64,000 nucleotides of DNA. Origin: Limnoperna fortunei (taxonomy: Eukaryota > Mollusca > Bivalvia > Mytilida > Modiolidae). This document shows, piece by piece, positions 39,310 to 50,499 of this stretch. The notes beneath the pieces are model-generated. The model had not been told where the DNA came from. It did no database searches and saw only the letters and a program-made list of their open reading frames with translations. Position 1 is the first letter of the stretch. Each line of letters begins with the position of its first letter. Position numbers and translations under genes: made by a program. The stretch covers positions 58,098,648-58,162,647 of the forward strand of contig OX104115.1 in the NCBI GenBank assembly GCA_944474755.1, read 5' to 3'.

Positions 39310-39753
39310 TTACTTCAGCAATTTCTCATATCAATCTAGCTCTTAAAGTTTTAAAGTTATATTATAAAAACTAAACATTTTGTTAAAAATCATAATTTAA
39401 GGCAATTACTTTTAAAGGAAGCCATTACACATCTTCAAACTAATAGTACTATTACAGAGTTTAATTTGGTGACTAATATGAGGTTACGGTTTACTATGCA
39501 GTTATTATAGAGATATTATAGATATTGACCAAAAAGTGTGTTGACACATATGTTCTATTTCAGTAATAGCCACCATCTTTGTCTATTGATCAAAAGACTG
39601 GATACAAATTTGAAACTAGGTACCATAAGGATGGTTGTGGCCAAGTTTGAAAAAAATTTGCCCAATGGATTCTGAGAAGACTTTTAAAAAAGTTTACGAC
39701 AGACAACATACGGACGAAAAATGACAGACGCCAAGTAATGGCAAAGGCTCATA
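39310..39753 (+). repeat. Pearl-like element fragment in unit A
   Basis: One core unit plus the 3' part of the family at 29192-30722, down to GACAGACGCCAAGTAATGGCAAAGGCTCA, where the terminal hairpin is lost. The same truncation in unit B shows it predates the duplication. Confidence 0.7.
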
Positions 39754-40045
39754 TTACAGGAGCAATAATTGACAGATATTAATAGTTTTCCTGCCAAGGT
39801 TGGTTCTTTTACGAGTAAACAAGGACAATAGTAAGAAAACCTACCTAACAGCCAGAGCCAAAAGTCAATGGACAGTTACAAATCCGTATAAAGACAAACA
39901 TATACAACAACAAATAAAACACACACACACACACACAAAGAAAGTGAGTAACCTGAACCCAATAAAAACCATAGGTGCGCTAAGGTGCTCCGGACGAGCA
40001 AGCAGTGCATAACTCTAATCAGACACCCGTCGAGTTACAAGTTAT

Positions 40046-40621
40046 GTATTTATCTAAATTTAGCTAAAGCACGTGTTAGTGTTCATTTTCCATGTACGGT
40101 CACGTGTGTTTACCTTACCTGTATATATGCTTATTACTAGTAGACCTGGGTGCTGTTTCATAACGCGATCGTTAGCTTAACGTGCACGTTATCCCATTTA
40201 AACTGCATGGGATAACGATCACGTTAATTAGCGATCGCTTTATGAAATGGCACCCTGTATTCTTATTATTATGATAATAAGGTTCAAAGTTGTATGTGTA
40301 GGTAGCACGAGCCTTATTTAGCGGGAAAATATTTCTTGATTTACGAAATTCTTTTCGTGTGCCATTCGACGCTCGGTTTTCAGTGCAGTTAGACCGCTCC
40401 CCCCATCCTATTAGTTATTTTACAAAAATAAAAATGTATTTTATTTACATATAGATATATATTTAAACTTATATAACTTGTTTTCATTGTTATATGGTAT
40501 TAATATGACGTTTTTGTCGTTGTAGAAATATAGATGATTGCAGCGGCCAGAGCAGTGTTATTTTGTGGACATGTTTATATGTTTATTTTTTACTGTATTA
40601 ATAAAATCGTTAGCTGCGTAA
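40046..40621. other. Spacer between unit A and the Harbinger-like element
   Basis: No gene. Holds the fold-back at 40148-40255 and ends with CGTTAGCTGCG followed by the TAA target duplication. Confidence 0.5.
40148..40255. mobile_element. Short fold-back element (108 bp)
   Basis: Nearly the whole length is an inverted repeat: GGGTGC(T)GTTTCATAA...GATAACG pairs with its counterpart ending TTATGAAATGGCACCC, arms ~48 bp with scattered mismatches around an 11-base centre. A MITE-like sequence able to form a long hairpin. Confidence 0.75.
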
Positions 40622-42754
40622 CCACACCGATCAACCGACTTATATCATTTTGGTGAGAAGAAGTATGACACGATGAAAAAAGATATAAACAAGTTAAGAC
40701 CTATACGTATACAGATGACTTTTTCCAAATCGCTACGTTAAAAGCTCACTGTATCAAATATAGTGTAGTAAAAAATTATTTGGCATATATTTGTCCATCA
40801 ACATATTCAATCGTTTTAATTACTTTTTTCATTTGTTATCTGAAAATATGTTCCAAAGGTACTGGAATCACAAATTTTAACAAAAAATGCAAAATTTACG
40901 CTTCTGCACAATATTTTTCTGTATCCAGTGTTTTTGTTCAAAAGGGCATTTATTCAACTTTTTTCTAACCCCAGCAGTATTCTTCCAACTGCAGTTTATT
41001 AGGAGTTTGAATCATTTTTCTTTACGCATTTACTGAAAACATGATACGAAAAAAATCAGCTCATCTTTTTATAATGACACGATGAATACAAGTCAATTGA
41101 CACGATTGAAAACAGCCACGTATTTCTTAATTGATTAGTTTTAAACTTCCACTCGATGACTTTTTACAACTAATGGCTGTATATCGTTAAATATTATACA
41201 AAAAGTCTACAATTGTTAATACAATAGGACTATGATGTATACATTCTTGACATAAATCACTAGACATGGGAAAAGGTAACAAGCAGCGGAGCGGCTTTGT
41301 AATCCATCTTAAAACCATAGTGAGGAATTAAACATAGAGTAAATGCATAGACAATCCGAGAGCTGGGCGTAAGCGGAAATCAGTGTTATATGTCGATAAC
41401 GCTCTACATATGAGTTCTCACCTATCAACAAATAACACATAACGAACAAGATTGTGTACAAATATTTCCTACTTGTACAAATATTTCCTACCATGTCGAC
41501 ATTAAATAGTATATAACGGATCCATCTACTTGGTAGGTCATTATATTGATGTCAAACTTTTTTTTACAAATTATAAGGTATGAATTTAGGCAAACATTAT
41601 CAAATGTGCTGCATACAATCAGGAACCTGTATACTAGTCCAGCTTCAATTTATAATAAAGACGAAGAGCGAGAAATTTAAGGTTAATTGCAAATGAGAGT
41701 TAAATCTCAAGAATTAATACATCATATATAACTGTAACACGAATACTGCCTACGTCTAATAATTTTTAACATTATCGGTTGCAAATATTTTGAGAATTCC
41801 ACAGTAATCTTTTACATAAAAACAGAAAAGGAAAACGTGTAAGACATGTAGGTACTAAGGACAATATTATATCATTCGAACAGACCGCGAGATTTACCTT
41901 CATTGACCTAATAATACACAATTTTCATCGCGTATTACCCCTGTAGCTAGACGCCTGAAGGTACACAGAAAAGAATCTACGAATCTGGTTAGAGAATACT
42001 TACACAAATGTACACTGTTTTATTACAATTATTTATAATTAGGGTTTAATTACCCGTTTCCTTTCATTGTTAATTCTAATAAATGAATAATACATAATGA
42101 TAAACAATCAAACAAACAAAAATCAAAACACCCTGCCTCTAACGATGTCATATAATATTGTCTTTATTTTTATGTCAACGTCCCAAATGCGAAGGCCACC
42201 TTCACCTTTAGACGATGACATAAAAATTCAGTTTTGCAGAAAGTACGAACGTCGACATTTATTTTGTCACTCTTTTGGGTTTTCTTCAATCAAAATAGTT
42301 TGATAATTGAGATGGTGATTTGTGCAAACGAATAGTACGTTATAGGCTCTTAACCGACAGAACTCTACATCTTGTTGCCCGATGTGCATTACAATTATTT
42401 TAGTTTAACATTTAACCCCTTCTGGAAATTGGAACGGTTCGATATTTGGCGATTCGTACTAACAGGCAGTAAGTTCTGCTCAAATCTCACTTGCAGCTTA
42501 TACGTATTGAACAATTTCGTCAAACGTTTCTCCTGTTTCGTTTATCGTACTGGTTGGATATTTAATATTATGGTTTATACTAATGGATTGTATACGATTT
42601 AAAACCCTGGTACTTATTTGTCAATCAAAACAAAATGTGAATCGACTTGTCAAAGTTCAAAGTCTAAGGTCTACAACCATGATAGGAGACCCATTGTCTA
42701 GTAATTATCTACCCACATGGCAAATATGAAAAGCTTAGCCTATTTCAGCGAAGG

Positions 42755-42862
42755 TCGGGGTCTTCTCTGGGTACTCAGGCTTCCACTCCCAATAAAGACA
42801 TCATACAGCTGATAAATTGCTGAAAGGCATTAAAAACCATTCATACAAGCAAACAAACAGTC
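42755..42862 (+). repeat. SINE 3'-tail fragment
   Basis: GGTCGGGGTCTTCTCTGGGT, CCCAATAAAGACATCATACA and GCTGATAAATTGCTGAAAGG followed by an ACAAACAAACAG tail match the 3' half of the SINE at 61455-61712. The tRNA-like promoter is absent. Confidence 0.7.
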
Positions 42863-42879
42863 AAACAATTATTTTAAAA

Positions 42880-43060
42880 GTTATAACCGGGCGCGAAGCA
42901 ATGACTAAAAAGGCATTGATGTTATCCTGGATAGGGGGGGGGGTCAAATTTCGAAGTTAAATATCCCCGACACGAAGCAGTCACTCAAAAGGCAATGATG
43001 TGACCTTGAGGGTCAAATTTTAAATTAAATATCAACACCTATGGCATGCGACACATCGAT
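42880..43060. repeat. Imperfect tandem pair (GGTCAAATTT... units)
   Basis: CGCGAAGCAATGACTAAAAAGGC ... GGGGGTCAAATTTCGAAGTTAAATATC is followed by CACGAAGCAGTCACTCAAAAGGC ... GGGTCAAATTTTAAATTAAATATC, two diverged units of ~80 bases. The first contains a G-run at ~42936. Confidence 0.55.
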
Positions 43061-43660
43061 AAGTTATAATCTACCCACATGCCAAATATCAAAAAGCCTA
43101 CCTAAAAGGATAAAAAGTTATATCCCGGACAAGATTTGTAATGGCTACACGGACGGACGCACAACAATATGTCGACCTTCTTTTGCCTCTTTTACCAAAA
43201 ACCCAATATAAACCTCCTAAAAATGAAAAGTGTTATGTAACACTAGATAAAGCTATCTTACATATCCTAAACGTGTATTAGTATGCGATTTGCAGTGTCA
43301 AATAAATTTGGCTGAAAATATCAGTCTTAAAGGAGAAGAAAAGAAAAAAGAAAATAATGTAAATTACCAGACAAAAACAATATGTCTCCCATTTATCTTC
43401 GTTTGGTATAGATAATAAAATAAGAGTTGCATACAAATACAAAGTATAGTTTGAAAGTTTTTCTGCAAATGTTATTGTGTGACGAAATTTGTTCGTTTCA
43501 TATTTTATGCACAGTAATCAAAATTAATTTTCCCCATCCTCCTCTTCATGCTTGATATTGACAAGAAAATAAAAAATTACATATATTATTACGTTACGAA
43601 CTCTTAAAGTGCATACTTATTCAATCGGTTGGCAGAAATTATTGGCTTATGCAAAGTCAT

Positions 43661-43684
43661 TACCGTCTCCCATGGGAGACGGTA
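43661..43684. repeat. Perfect 24-bp palindrome
   Basis: A gap-free palindrome centred on CCATGG, with half-site TACCGTCTCCCA. No partner was noticed elsewhere in the window. Confidence 0.9.
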
Positions 43685-43849
43685 TACATAGTCAAATGAC
43701 GATCAGTCTTCGGAGAAAATGACTCTCCGTTACTTGATTGGGTGGTTTACTAAATCTATAAATATTTTTGTCATTTCATTGGTTTACGTCAGGATTGCAC
43801 TAGTATGTGTACTGAAATTTCGATATATTCTTAGGTTGAATCGGGGTTG

Positions 43850-44150
43850 TAATCAGTATTTTAGTGTAGTAATGTTACGTTCCACATATTGACTTCTATT
43901 TCATTCAATGCATTGGTCAATGAACAATTATAAGGTAAACATTGTACCAAAATCTCCCTGCTTTATAAAACTGTTTTGGAAAAAAATATATGTTCTATTT
44001 ATCATTATTTTCGTTAATCAGTATTTTAGTGTAGTAATGTAACGTTCCACATATTGACATCTATCAACGATTGGTCAGTGAACACTTAAAAGGTAAACAT
44101 TGTACCAAAATCTCCCTACTGTTTAAAGCTGTTTGGGTTATGAAAAAATG
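43850..44150. repeat. Diverged tandem duplication (~165-bp period)
   Basis: AATCAGTATTTTAGTGTAGT ... AAAATCTCCCTGC occurs at ~43851-43976 and again at ~44015-44135 with substitutions and small indels. Confidence 0.8.
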
Positions 44151-44936
44151 ATATGTTCTGTATCTTTATTTTCGTTCTGATATTGATGCAAATTTAACAA
44201 AACATATTTTTTTTAAACATTTGTTTAGGGAGTCAACTTTGACTTAATTATTTTTTAAAAGCACGTTTGAAGTGACGACAGGCATTTAAATCTCTCAAGC
44301 ACCATTGGATAATAGTTTACAAGGTACATGTACATTGTTTACCTATCCTACATATAAATTACAAAAAAAGCCAGATACTTTAATAAATCCATAAAATTTG
44401 TAATGCAGCTAAGAGACGGTTAGCTTTTTAGAAAAGCTAAACTTGTATTTCTTGTTTTAATCATATCATTGAACTGATTTACATCGTATCGCAATTTCTC
44501 TGACAGTGCAATTAAAATCAAATTAATATTGTTAATGCATTATGTTAAAGATACATTTTTGGCACCAAGCGAAAGCTAAAGGAATATTCTTTATATTTAA
44601 ACGGCCGATTTGAAATAAAATTATATCATAAAAGGTCATGTTAGCATTTAAATAACTATATATGCATTTTTTCGTTTATTTTGTAAGATACGTTGGACAA
44701 AAATAAAAGCAAGAGATTTAAGGACTGAATATATCTATTGCAAAATCTATGCTAACTCGTGTTTTAATATATTTTATTCGCTACATTAAATTTAAAACAT
44801 AAAAAAATTGGAAAAACTTACCTACGTTTTCATCGCTTCTAACATGTTTATATCTTTTTTCATCGTGTCATACTACTTCTCACCAAAATGATATAAAGTC
44901 GGTTGATCGGTGTGGTAACTGGCGAGCTGTTCCGAT

Positions 44937-44965
44937 CGTTAGCTGCGTAACTGGCGAGCTGTTCC
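44937..44965. other. Paralogous empty site of the Harbinger-like insertion
   Basis: The 28-base GTAACTGGCGAGCTGTTCCGATCGTTAGCTGC period is locally duplicated; the second copy keeps GCTGCG-TAA-CTGGCG uninterrupted, matching the sum of the two element flanks with a single TAA. Confidence 0.8.
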
Positions 44966-46101
44966 AATATTATACACGTATAACAACCAAAGTATAGTTC
45001 TCTCAAGTTAATGTATAATGAGCAAAATATCAAACATAACACAATTTAATTTTATGATGATTATATATACAATTTAGACGATTTCATTAAGTAAAATATA
45101 ATTCAAACTAAATTAGCAACAGTCGCGGTTTTTTTTGTATTTTGTACTATTTACACCAGTAAACTGTTTCCTGTTGTAACTTAAAATCTGATGAGCTCTA
45201 CAAATAAACAAAGCAGAGAAGATTAACATTAAGGTGTTTAAAACATAGTCAAGTTTTATAGTTGTAGTAAACTAAACAAGGAAGGGTGACACAATAAAAA
45301 CATACCAAATTATGTTTTATATACATTGCTGTGTTAAGTAATAATAGATTTTATGGTGGCAAATAGAGTTGACTTGTGACGTGTAATCGGGGCAGTAAAT
45401 CGATATTTGCGACCATCAAATCATAGATTAACGCTAGGTATGGTTGAAATATGCGTTATCTGTACTCTTTACTATAAAATATGTAAAGTCAGATATAAAA
45501 ACCAGTCTGCGGTTGAGTTATTGTACAGTGGATTGAGGATTTTAAGCATTGAATTTTTTTAATTCTTACAATAATCAGAAGGTAGTTTTAAAAAATGTTC
45601 CATTATATGAAGATTGTAAGGATAAGACAAGTATATGTTTTGTCTTCTAATCCACATTAATGCTAGCTATTACTAGTTATTTGAAACGGTACAACTCGGA
45701 ATCAGTTGATCAACTCCGGTGGAACAAGTGGGTATTACTACGCATTTTGCGTCGTGTCCCCCCTTCCCCCACCACCAAAACATTATGTCTCACCTGTTTT
45801 TATTTTCCTTTTTTCGATTTTCTTTTATTTCCAAACAGTGAGTGTCTAATTCTGTTGACCTGTGTTTAAAATGATAAAAGATATAATACACCTTCCAAAC
45901 TTTAAGAGCGGTTGAATAGAAAACACAATACACAGTATAAAAGATATAAAGAACTTGATATTTGAAATAAGTTTGCCTAAAATTGGTAAGCTGTACTTCT
46001 GAAATTTACGATTCATTTGACTTCTTATACGATGTAGCAATAACATAGCATTTTTATAATTAACCATTTGATTATAGTTATAAATTACTAGTTAAATATT
46101 C

Positions 46102-46728
46102 TTAAAATACACCGACATTTTTTTCTTGGTCCATTTCTTTAAAACGTGTAATATATTTTGCATGGTTCGCAATACAACATGTAGACGGTACTGCAAGAAC
46201 AAGAAGTGTTTTACTTACAATGCGAAAGAATGCAACACAAAAACAACCTCTAGGTTTAACAACTTCTTTCTCTTTAATTTCCAAAGCACTTTCTTTGACT
46301 TTTACTTGGGTGGCCGCAGTGGACAATAATCCATCTGGAGCTAAACGTCTAGTAGTTTCTGTAACCTTACTTGCTTCTGGTACTGTTGTAGTCAGTGGAA
46401 GTATCTCATTTTCTTTCGCTTTCTCTAACTCGTTTGAACAAAGTCCAAGACTTCGAAGACCAGCTTCAAACTCGGCTCTTGAAAGGTCCTGATATGTATC
46501 AATGAACTGATCAAACTCTTTTAAGTAGGCCTCGAGCTCTGGACCTGATAAAGATTCCTTCTCTTCTACATGACTTGTAATTTTGTTCTCTTGCGGTGGA
46601 AGATTTTCGCTGCCATTTGACAATTCTGCGTACACAATTTTCAATGCGTCTGCCCAAAAAGCCCAAGATTCGTCCATCTTTTCCTTTTCAGTTTTAAAAC
46701 TTCCCGTGGGTCCTTTCGTCGAATCCAT
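46102..46728 (-). CDS. Orphan gene family, copy B (208 aa)
   Basis: Paralogue of copies A and C, start at 46728 with the same upstream in-frame TAA. Domain layout is as in copy A: aromatic N-terminal helix, acidic helical middle, Thr-rich linker, single hydrophobic Cys-rich segment. It differs from A at about a dozen residues, mostly conservative, and has a different C-terminus (MDQEKNVGVF) because of small indels near the stop. Its 5' flank lacks a 39-bp block containing the CRE-type palindrome present in A and C. No stop or frameshift. Function unknown. Confidence 0.7.
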   Translation of the reverse strand: MDSTKGPTGSFKTEKEKMDESWAFWADALKIVYAELSNGSENLPPQENKITSHVEEKESLSGPELEAYLKEFDQFIDTYQDLSRAEFEAGLRSLGLCSNELEKAKENEILPLTTTVPEASKVTETTRRLAPDGLLSTAATQVKVKESALEIKEKEVVKPRGCFCVAFFRIVSKTLLVLAVPSTCCIANHAKYITRFKEMDQEKNVGVF

Positions 46729-47335
46729 TCCGTCAACAATTTAAGAAAGTAAATTGTGCGTGAAAGAGTCAACTGATGGCCCGCAGAATTATTATTAGCG
46801 ACGTTCAGGGACTGTTGCCATCGGAACATCTTTTGGCCATTTCCATCAAGGGTCGGGAAATTGGCTATACTTTATTTTAAATAAAACTAGTACCGCTGCA
46901 ATCATACTTTAGGATAGCTTTTTCTCAACTTAAAAATGTCTTGTGCTACTACTTTCCGACTATTGACGGAAATAACCGAGGTGATTCGATTGGTATTGTT
47001 GGCTGCTTATCATCTTGTTAGTAGCAATTCAGTTCCATTCAAGACAATAAGAAATTTATAAACAATACATTAGGTGGGTAAAAGGAATAGGATATTTTTA
47101 AACAGTAGATTGGTAGATGGAGACAAAATTTTGTTTTTTTGTAGTGGTAACACTTCGGTTATCAGAGAATTAATCAATTAATATCCACTCAGACACACAA
47201 TAAGCAGTGCAAAATTATTTATCTACCTTTTCGCGATTTTCTTTTCATCACATTTGCTGATGCATGAGCGCGATAACAGATGTTTTATTGTTTGTTAACT
47301 TGTTCTCGTCCTGAATATAGCTAAAATATTGTTAT

Positions 47336-47363
47336 CAATCAATCAATCAATCAATCAATCAAT
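47336..47363. repeat. (CAAT)7 microsatellite
   Basis: Seven units at the position that holds 23 units in the paralogous unit A. Confidence 0.95.
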
Positions 47364-47524
47364 TTTACAAGAGAAGGACCCTTGAGATGCAAAGCGTTGC
47401 TAAATTTATTTTTATTATGTTGCACTCGATGCGCTTCAATATGTGTGATGGCTGCTTTGTCCTCAGTGGCCAAGTGGTTCTGTTAATTATTAATCTACTT
47501 TCATCTTCCGCGTGTCGTTTGGAT

Positions 47525-47971
47525 TACTTCAGCAATTTCCCATATCAATCTAGCTCTTATAGTTTAAAAGTTATATTATAAAAACTAAAAATTTTGTTAA
47601 AAATCATAATTTAAGGCAATAACTTTTACAGGAAGCCATTACACATCTTCAAACTAATAGTACTATTATAGAGTTTAATGTTATGACCAATATGAGGTTA
47701 CGGTTTACTATATAGTTATTATAGAGATATTATAGATATTGACCAAAAAGTGTGTTGACACCTATGTTCTATTTCAGTAATAGCCACCATGATCTTTGTC
47801 TATTGATCAAAAGACTGGATATAAATTTGAAACTAGGTACCATAAGGATGGTTGTGGCCAAGTTTGAAAAAAAAATTGCCCAATGGATTCTGAGAAGACT
47901 TTTAAAATAGTTTACGACAGACAACATACGGACGAAAAATGACAGACGCCAAGTAATGGCAAAGGCTCATA
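47525..47971 (+). repeat. Pearl-like element fragment in unit B
   Basis: Paralogous to 39310-39753 with the same 3' truncation before the terminal hairpin. Confidence 0.7.
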
Positions 47972-48130
47972 GGCACTTTCGATAAAGGAGCATTAATTGA
48001 CAAGTATTGCCAGTTTTCCTGCCAAGGTTGGTTCTTTTACGGGTAAACAAGGAAAATAGTAAGAAAACCTACCTAACAGCCAGAGCCAAAAGTCAAGGGA
48101 CAGTTACAAAGCCGTATAAAGACAAACATA

Positions 48131-48190
48131 TACAACACAAAACAACAACAACAACAACAACAAAACACACACACACACACACACAAAAGA
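48131..48190. repeat. (AAC)n / (AC)n microsatellite
   Basis: CAACAACAACAACAACAAC followed by a run of ACACAC; shorter (AC)n at 39915-39940 in unit A. Confidence 0.85.
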
Positions 48191-49490
48191 AAGTGAGTAA
48201 CCTGAACCCAATAAAAACCATAGGTGCGCTAAGGTGCTCCGGACGAGCAAGCAGTGCATAACTCTAATCAGACACCCGTCGAGTTACAAGTTTCTGTTTT
48301 ATAATAAAAACTTGACGCAATATGATGTAGCTGAAAACACCTCTAACAAACAAATAAACAAACAAACAAACAAACGAAACAAAGCAACCAAAGTATAGTT
48401 CTCTCAAGTTATTGTATAATGAACAAAATATCAAACATAACACAATTTAATTTGTAGGATGATTATATATACAATGTAGACGATTTTATTAAGTAAAATA
48501 CATTTCAAATTAAATTAGCAACAGTCACGTTTTTTTTTATTTTGTACTATTTACACCAGTAAACTGTTTCCTGTTGTGTCTACAAATCCGATGAGCTCTA
48601 CAAAAAACAAAGCAGAGAAGATTAACATTAAGGTGTTTAAAACATAGTCAAGTTTTATAGTTTTAGTAAACTAAACAAGGAAGGGTGACACAATAAAAAC
48701 ATACCAAATTATATTTTATATACATTGCTGTGTTAAGTAATAATAGATTTTATGGTGGCAAATAGAGTTGACTTGTGACGTGTAATCGGGGCAGTAAATC
48801 GATATTTGGGACCACCAAATCATAGATTAACGCTAGGTATGGTTGAAATATGCGTTATCTGTACTCGTTACTATAAAATATGTAAAGTCAGATATAAAAA
48901 CCAGTCTGCGGTTGAGTTATTGTACAGTGGATTGAGGATTTTAAGCATTGAATTTTTTTAATTCGTACAATAATCAGAAGGTAGTTTTAAAAAATGTTCC
49001 ATTATATGAAGATTGTAAGGATAAGACAAGTATATGTTTTGTCTTCTAATCCACATTAATGCTAGTTATTACTAGTTATTTGAAACGGTACAACTCGGAA
49101 TCAGTTGATCAACTCCGGTGGAACAAGTGGATATTACTACGCATTTTGCGTCGTGTCCCCCTTTCCCCCACCACCAAAACATTATGTCTCACCTGTTTTT
49201 ATTTTCCTTTTTTCGATTTTCTTTTATTTCCGAACAGTGAGTGTCTAATTCTGTTGACCTGTGTTTAAAATGATATAAGGTATAATACACTTTCCAAACT
49301 TTAAGAGCGGTTGAATAGAAAACACAATACACAGTATAAAAGATAAAAAGAACTTGATATTTAAAATAAGTTTGCCTAAAATTGGTAAGCTGTACTTCTG
49401 AAATTTACGATTCATTTGACATCTTATACGATGTAGCAATTACATAGCACTTATATAATTAACCATTTGATTATAGTTATAAATTACTAG

Positions 49491-50129
49491 TTAAATATTC
49501 TTAAAATACACCGACATTTTTTTCTTGGTCTTCATTTCTTTAAAACGTGTAATATATTTTGCATGGTTCGCAATACAACATGTAGACGGTACCGCAAGAA
49601 AAAGAAGTGTTTTACTTACAATGCGAAAGAATGCAACACAAAAACAACCGCTAGGTTTAACAACTTCTTTCTCTTTGATTTCCAAAGCACTTTCTTTGAC
49701 TTTTACTTGGGTGGCCGCAGTGGACAATAATCCATCTGGAGCTAAACGTCTAGTAGTTTCTGTAACCTTACTTGCTTCTGGTACTGTTGTAGTCAGTGGA
49801 AGTATCTCATTTTCTTTAGCTTTCTCTAACTCGTTTGACCATAGTCCAAGTTTTCGAAGACCAGCTTCAAACTCGGCCCTTGAAAGGTCCTGATATGTAT
49901 CCAGGAACCGATCAAACTCTTTTAAGTAGGCCTCGAGCTCCGGACCTGATAAAGATTCCTTCTCTTCTACATGACTTGTAATTTTGTTCTCTTGCCGTGG
50001 AAGATTTTCGCTACCATTTGACAATTCTGCGTAAACAATTTTCATTGCGTCTTCCCAAAACGCCCAAGATTCGTCCATCTTTTCCTTTTCAGTTTTAAAA
50101 CTTCCCGTGGGTCCTTTCGTAGCTTCCAT
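49491..50129 (-). CDS. Orphan gene family, copy C (212 aa)
   Basis: Third paralogue; start at 50129 with an in-frame TGA five codons upstream. Same layout as copies A and B, with N-terminal MEATK instead of MDSTK and a longer basic/aromatic tail (KKKMSVYFKNI). The hydrophobic segment (VAFFRIVSKTLLFLAVPS) is kept. The TGACGTCA palindrome is present upstream at 50224-50231. Open frames in all three copies, against indels in their flanks, suggest the protein is maintained, but a substitution-rate test is needed. Function unknown. Confidence 0.7.
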   Translation of the reverse strand: MEATKGPTGSFKTEKEKMDESWAFWEDAMKIVYAELSNGSENLPRQENKITSHVEEKESLSGPELEAYLKEFDRFLDTYQDLSRAEFEAGLRKLGLWSNELEKAKENEILPLTTTVPEASKVTETTRRLAPDGLLSTAATQVKVKESALEIKEKEVVKPSGCFCVAFFRIVSKTLLFLAVPSTCCIANHAKYITRFKEMKTKKKMSVYFKNI

Positions 50130-50223
50130 TCCGTGAACAATTCAAGAAAGTAAATTGTGCGTGAAAGAGTCAACTGATGGCCCGCAGAATTATTGTAACC
50201 AACAACTGACGTTGCCTTTATTA

Positions 50224-50231
50224 TGACGTCA
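50224..50231 (-). promoter_or_regulatory. CRE-type palindrome upstream of copy C
   Basis: TGACGTCA at the same relative position as before copy A. Confidence 0.45.
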
Positions 50232-50499
50232 AAATTAGCGACGTTCAGGGACTGTTGCCATCGGAACATCTTTTGGCCATTTCCATCAAGGGTCGGGAAA
50301 TTGACTACTTAATTTTAATAAAAAATAGTACCGCTGCAATCATACTTAAGGATAGCTTTTTCTCAACTTAACAATGTCTTGTGCTACTTCTTTCCGGCTA
50401 TAGCCGGAAATAACCAAGGTGATTCGATTGGTATTGTTGGCCGCTTATCAAGCTGTTAGTAGCAATTCAGTTCCACTCAAGACAATAAGAAATTAACAA

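Larger units (their letters stand above)
35172..40045. repeat. Segmental duplication unit A
   Basis: Starts GTATAGTTCTCTCAAGTTA and contains, in order, the orphan gene copy A, a (CAAT)n tract, a pearl-like fragment and a tail with GGTGCTCCGGACGAGCAAGC and TTAGACACCCGTCGAGTTAC-type sequence. Units B (44985-48380) and C (48387-50490) repeat this order. Unit A carries ~1.07 kb (about 35769-36843) absent from B and C. The sequence just before unit A (35020-35171) is the end of a further unit, with the same junction as between B and C. Confidence 0.85.
40622..44915. mobile_element. Harbinger-like non-autonomous DNA transposon (4.3 kb)
   Basis: Terminal inverted repeats of ~75 bp (40622-~40699 and ~44837-44915) start CCACACCGATCAACCGACTT and differ by about one indel and two substitutions. 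TAA flanks both ends (40619-40621, 44916-44918), the 3-bp TWA target duplication typical of PIF/Harbinger. Directly right of the element, 44937-44965 repeats CGTTAGCTGCGTAACTGG... without the insertion, a ready-made empty site. No transposase ORF is present; the longest frames are <80 codons. The interior holds a SINE tail, a tandem duplication and a 24-bp palindrome. Confidence 0.8.
44985..48380. repeat. Segmental duplication unit B
   Basis: Same order as unit A without the 1.07-kb segment: TATAGTTCTCTCAAGTTA start, orphan gene copy B, (CAAT)7, pearl-like fragment (47525-47971), tail with CGGACGAGCAAGCAGTGC. It abuts unit C head-to-tail through an A+C-rich (AAAC)n junction at ~48345-48380. 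Confidence 0.88.
48387..50490. repeat. Segmental duplication unit C (3'-truncated)
   Basis: Repeats unit B from GTATAGTTCTCTCAAGTTATTG through the orphan gene copy C and its 5' flank to AATTCAGTTCCACTCAAGAC. It then ends at a hairpin-ended element at ~50500 instead of continuing to the (CAAT)n tract. Confidence 0.85.
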
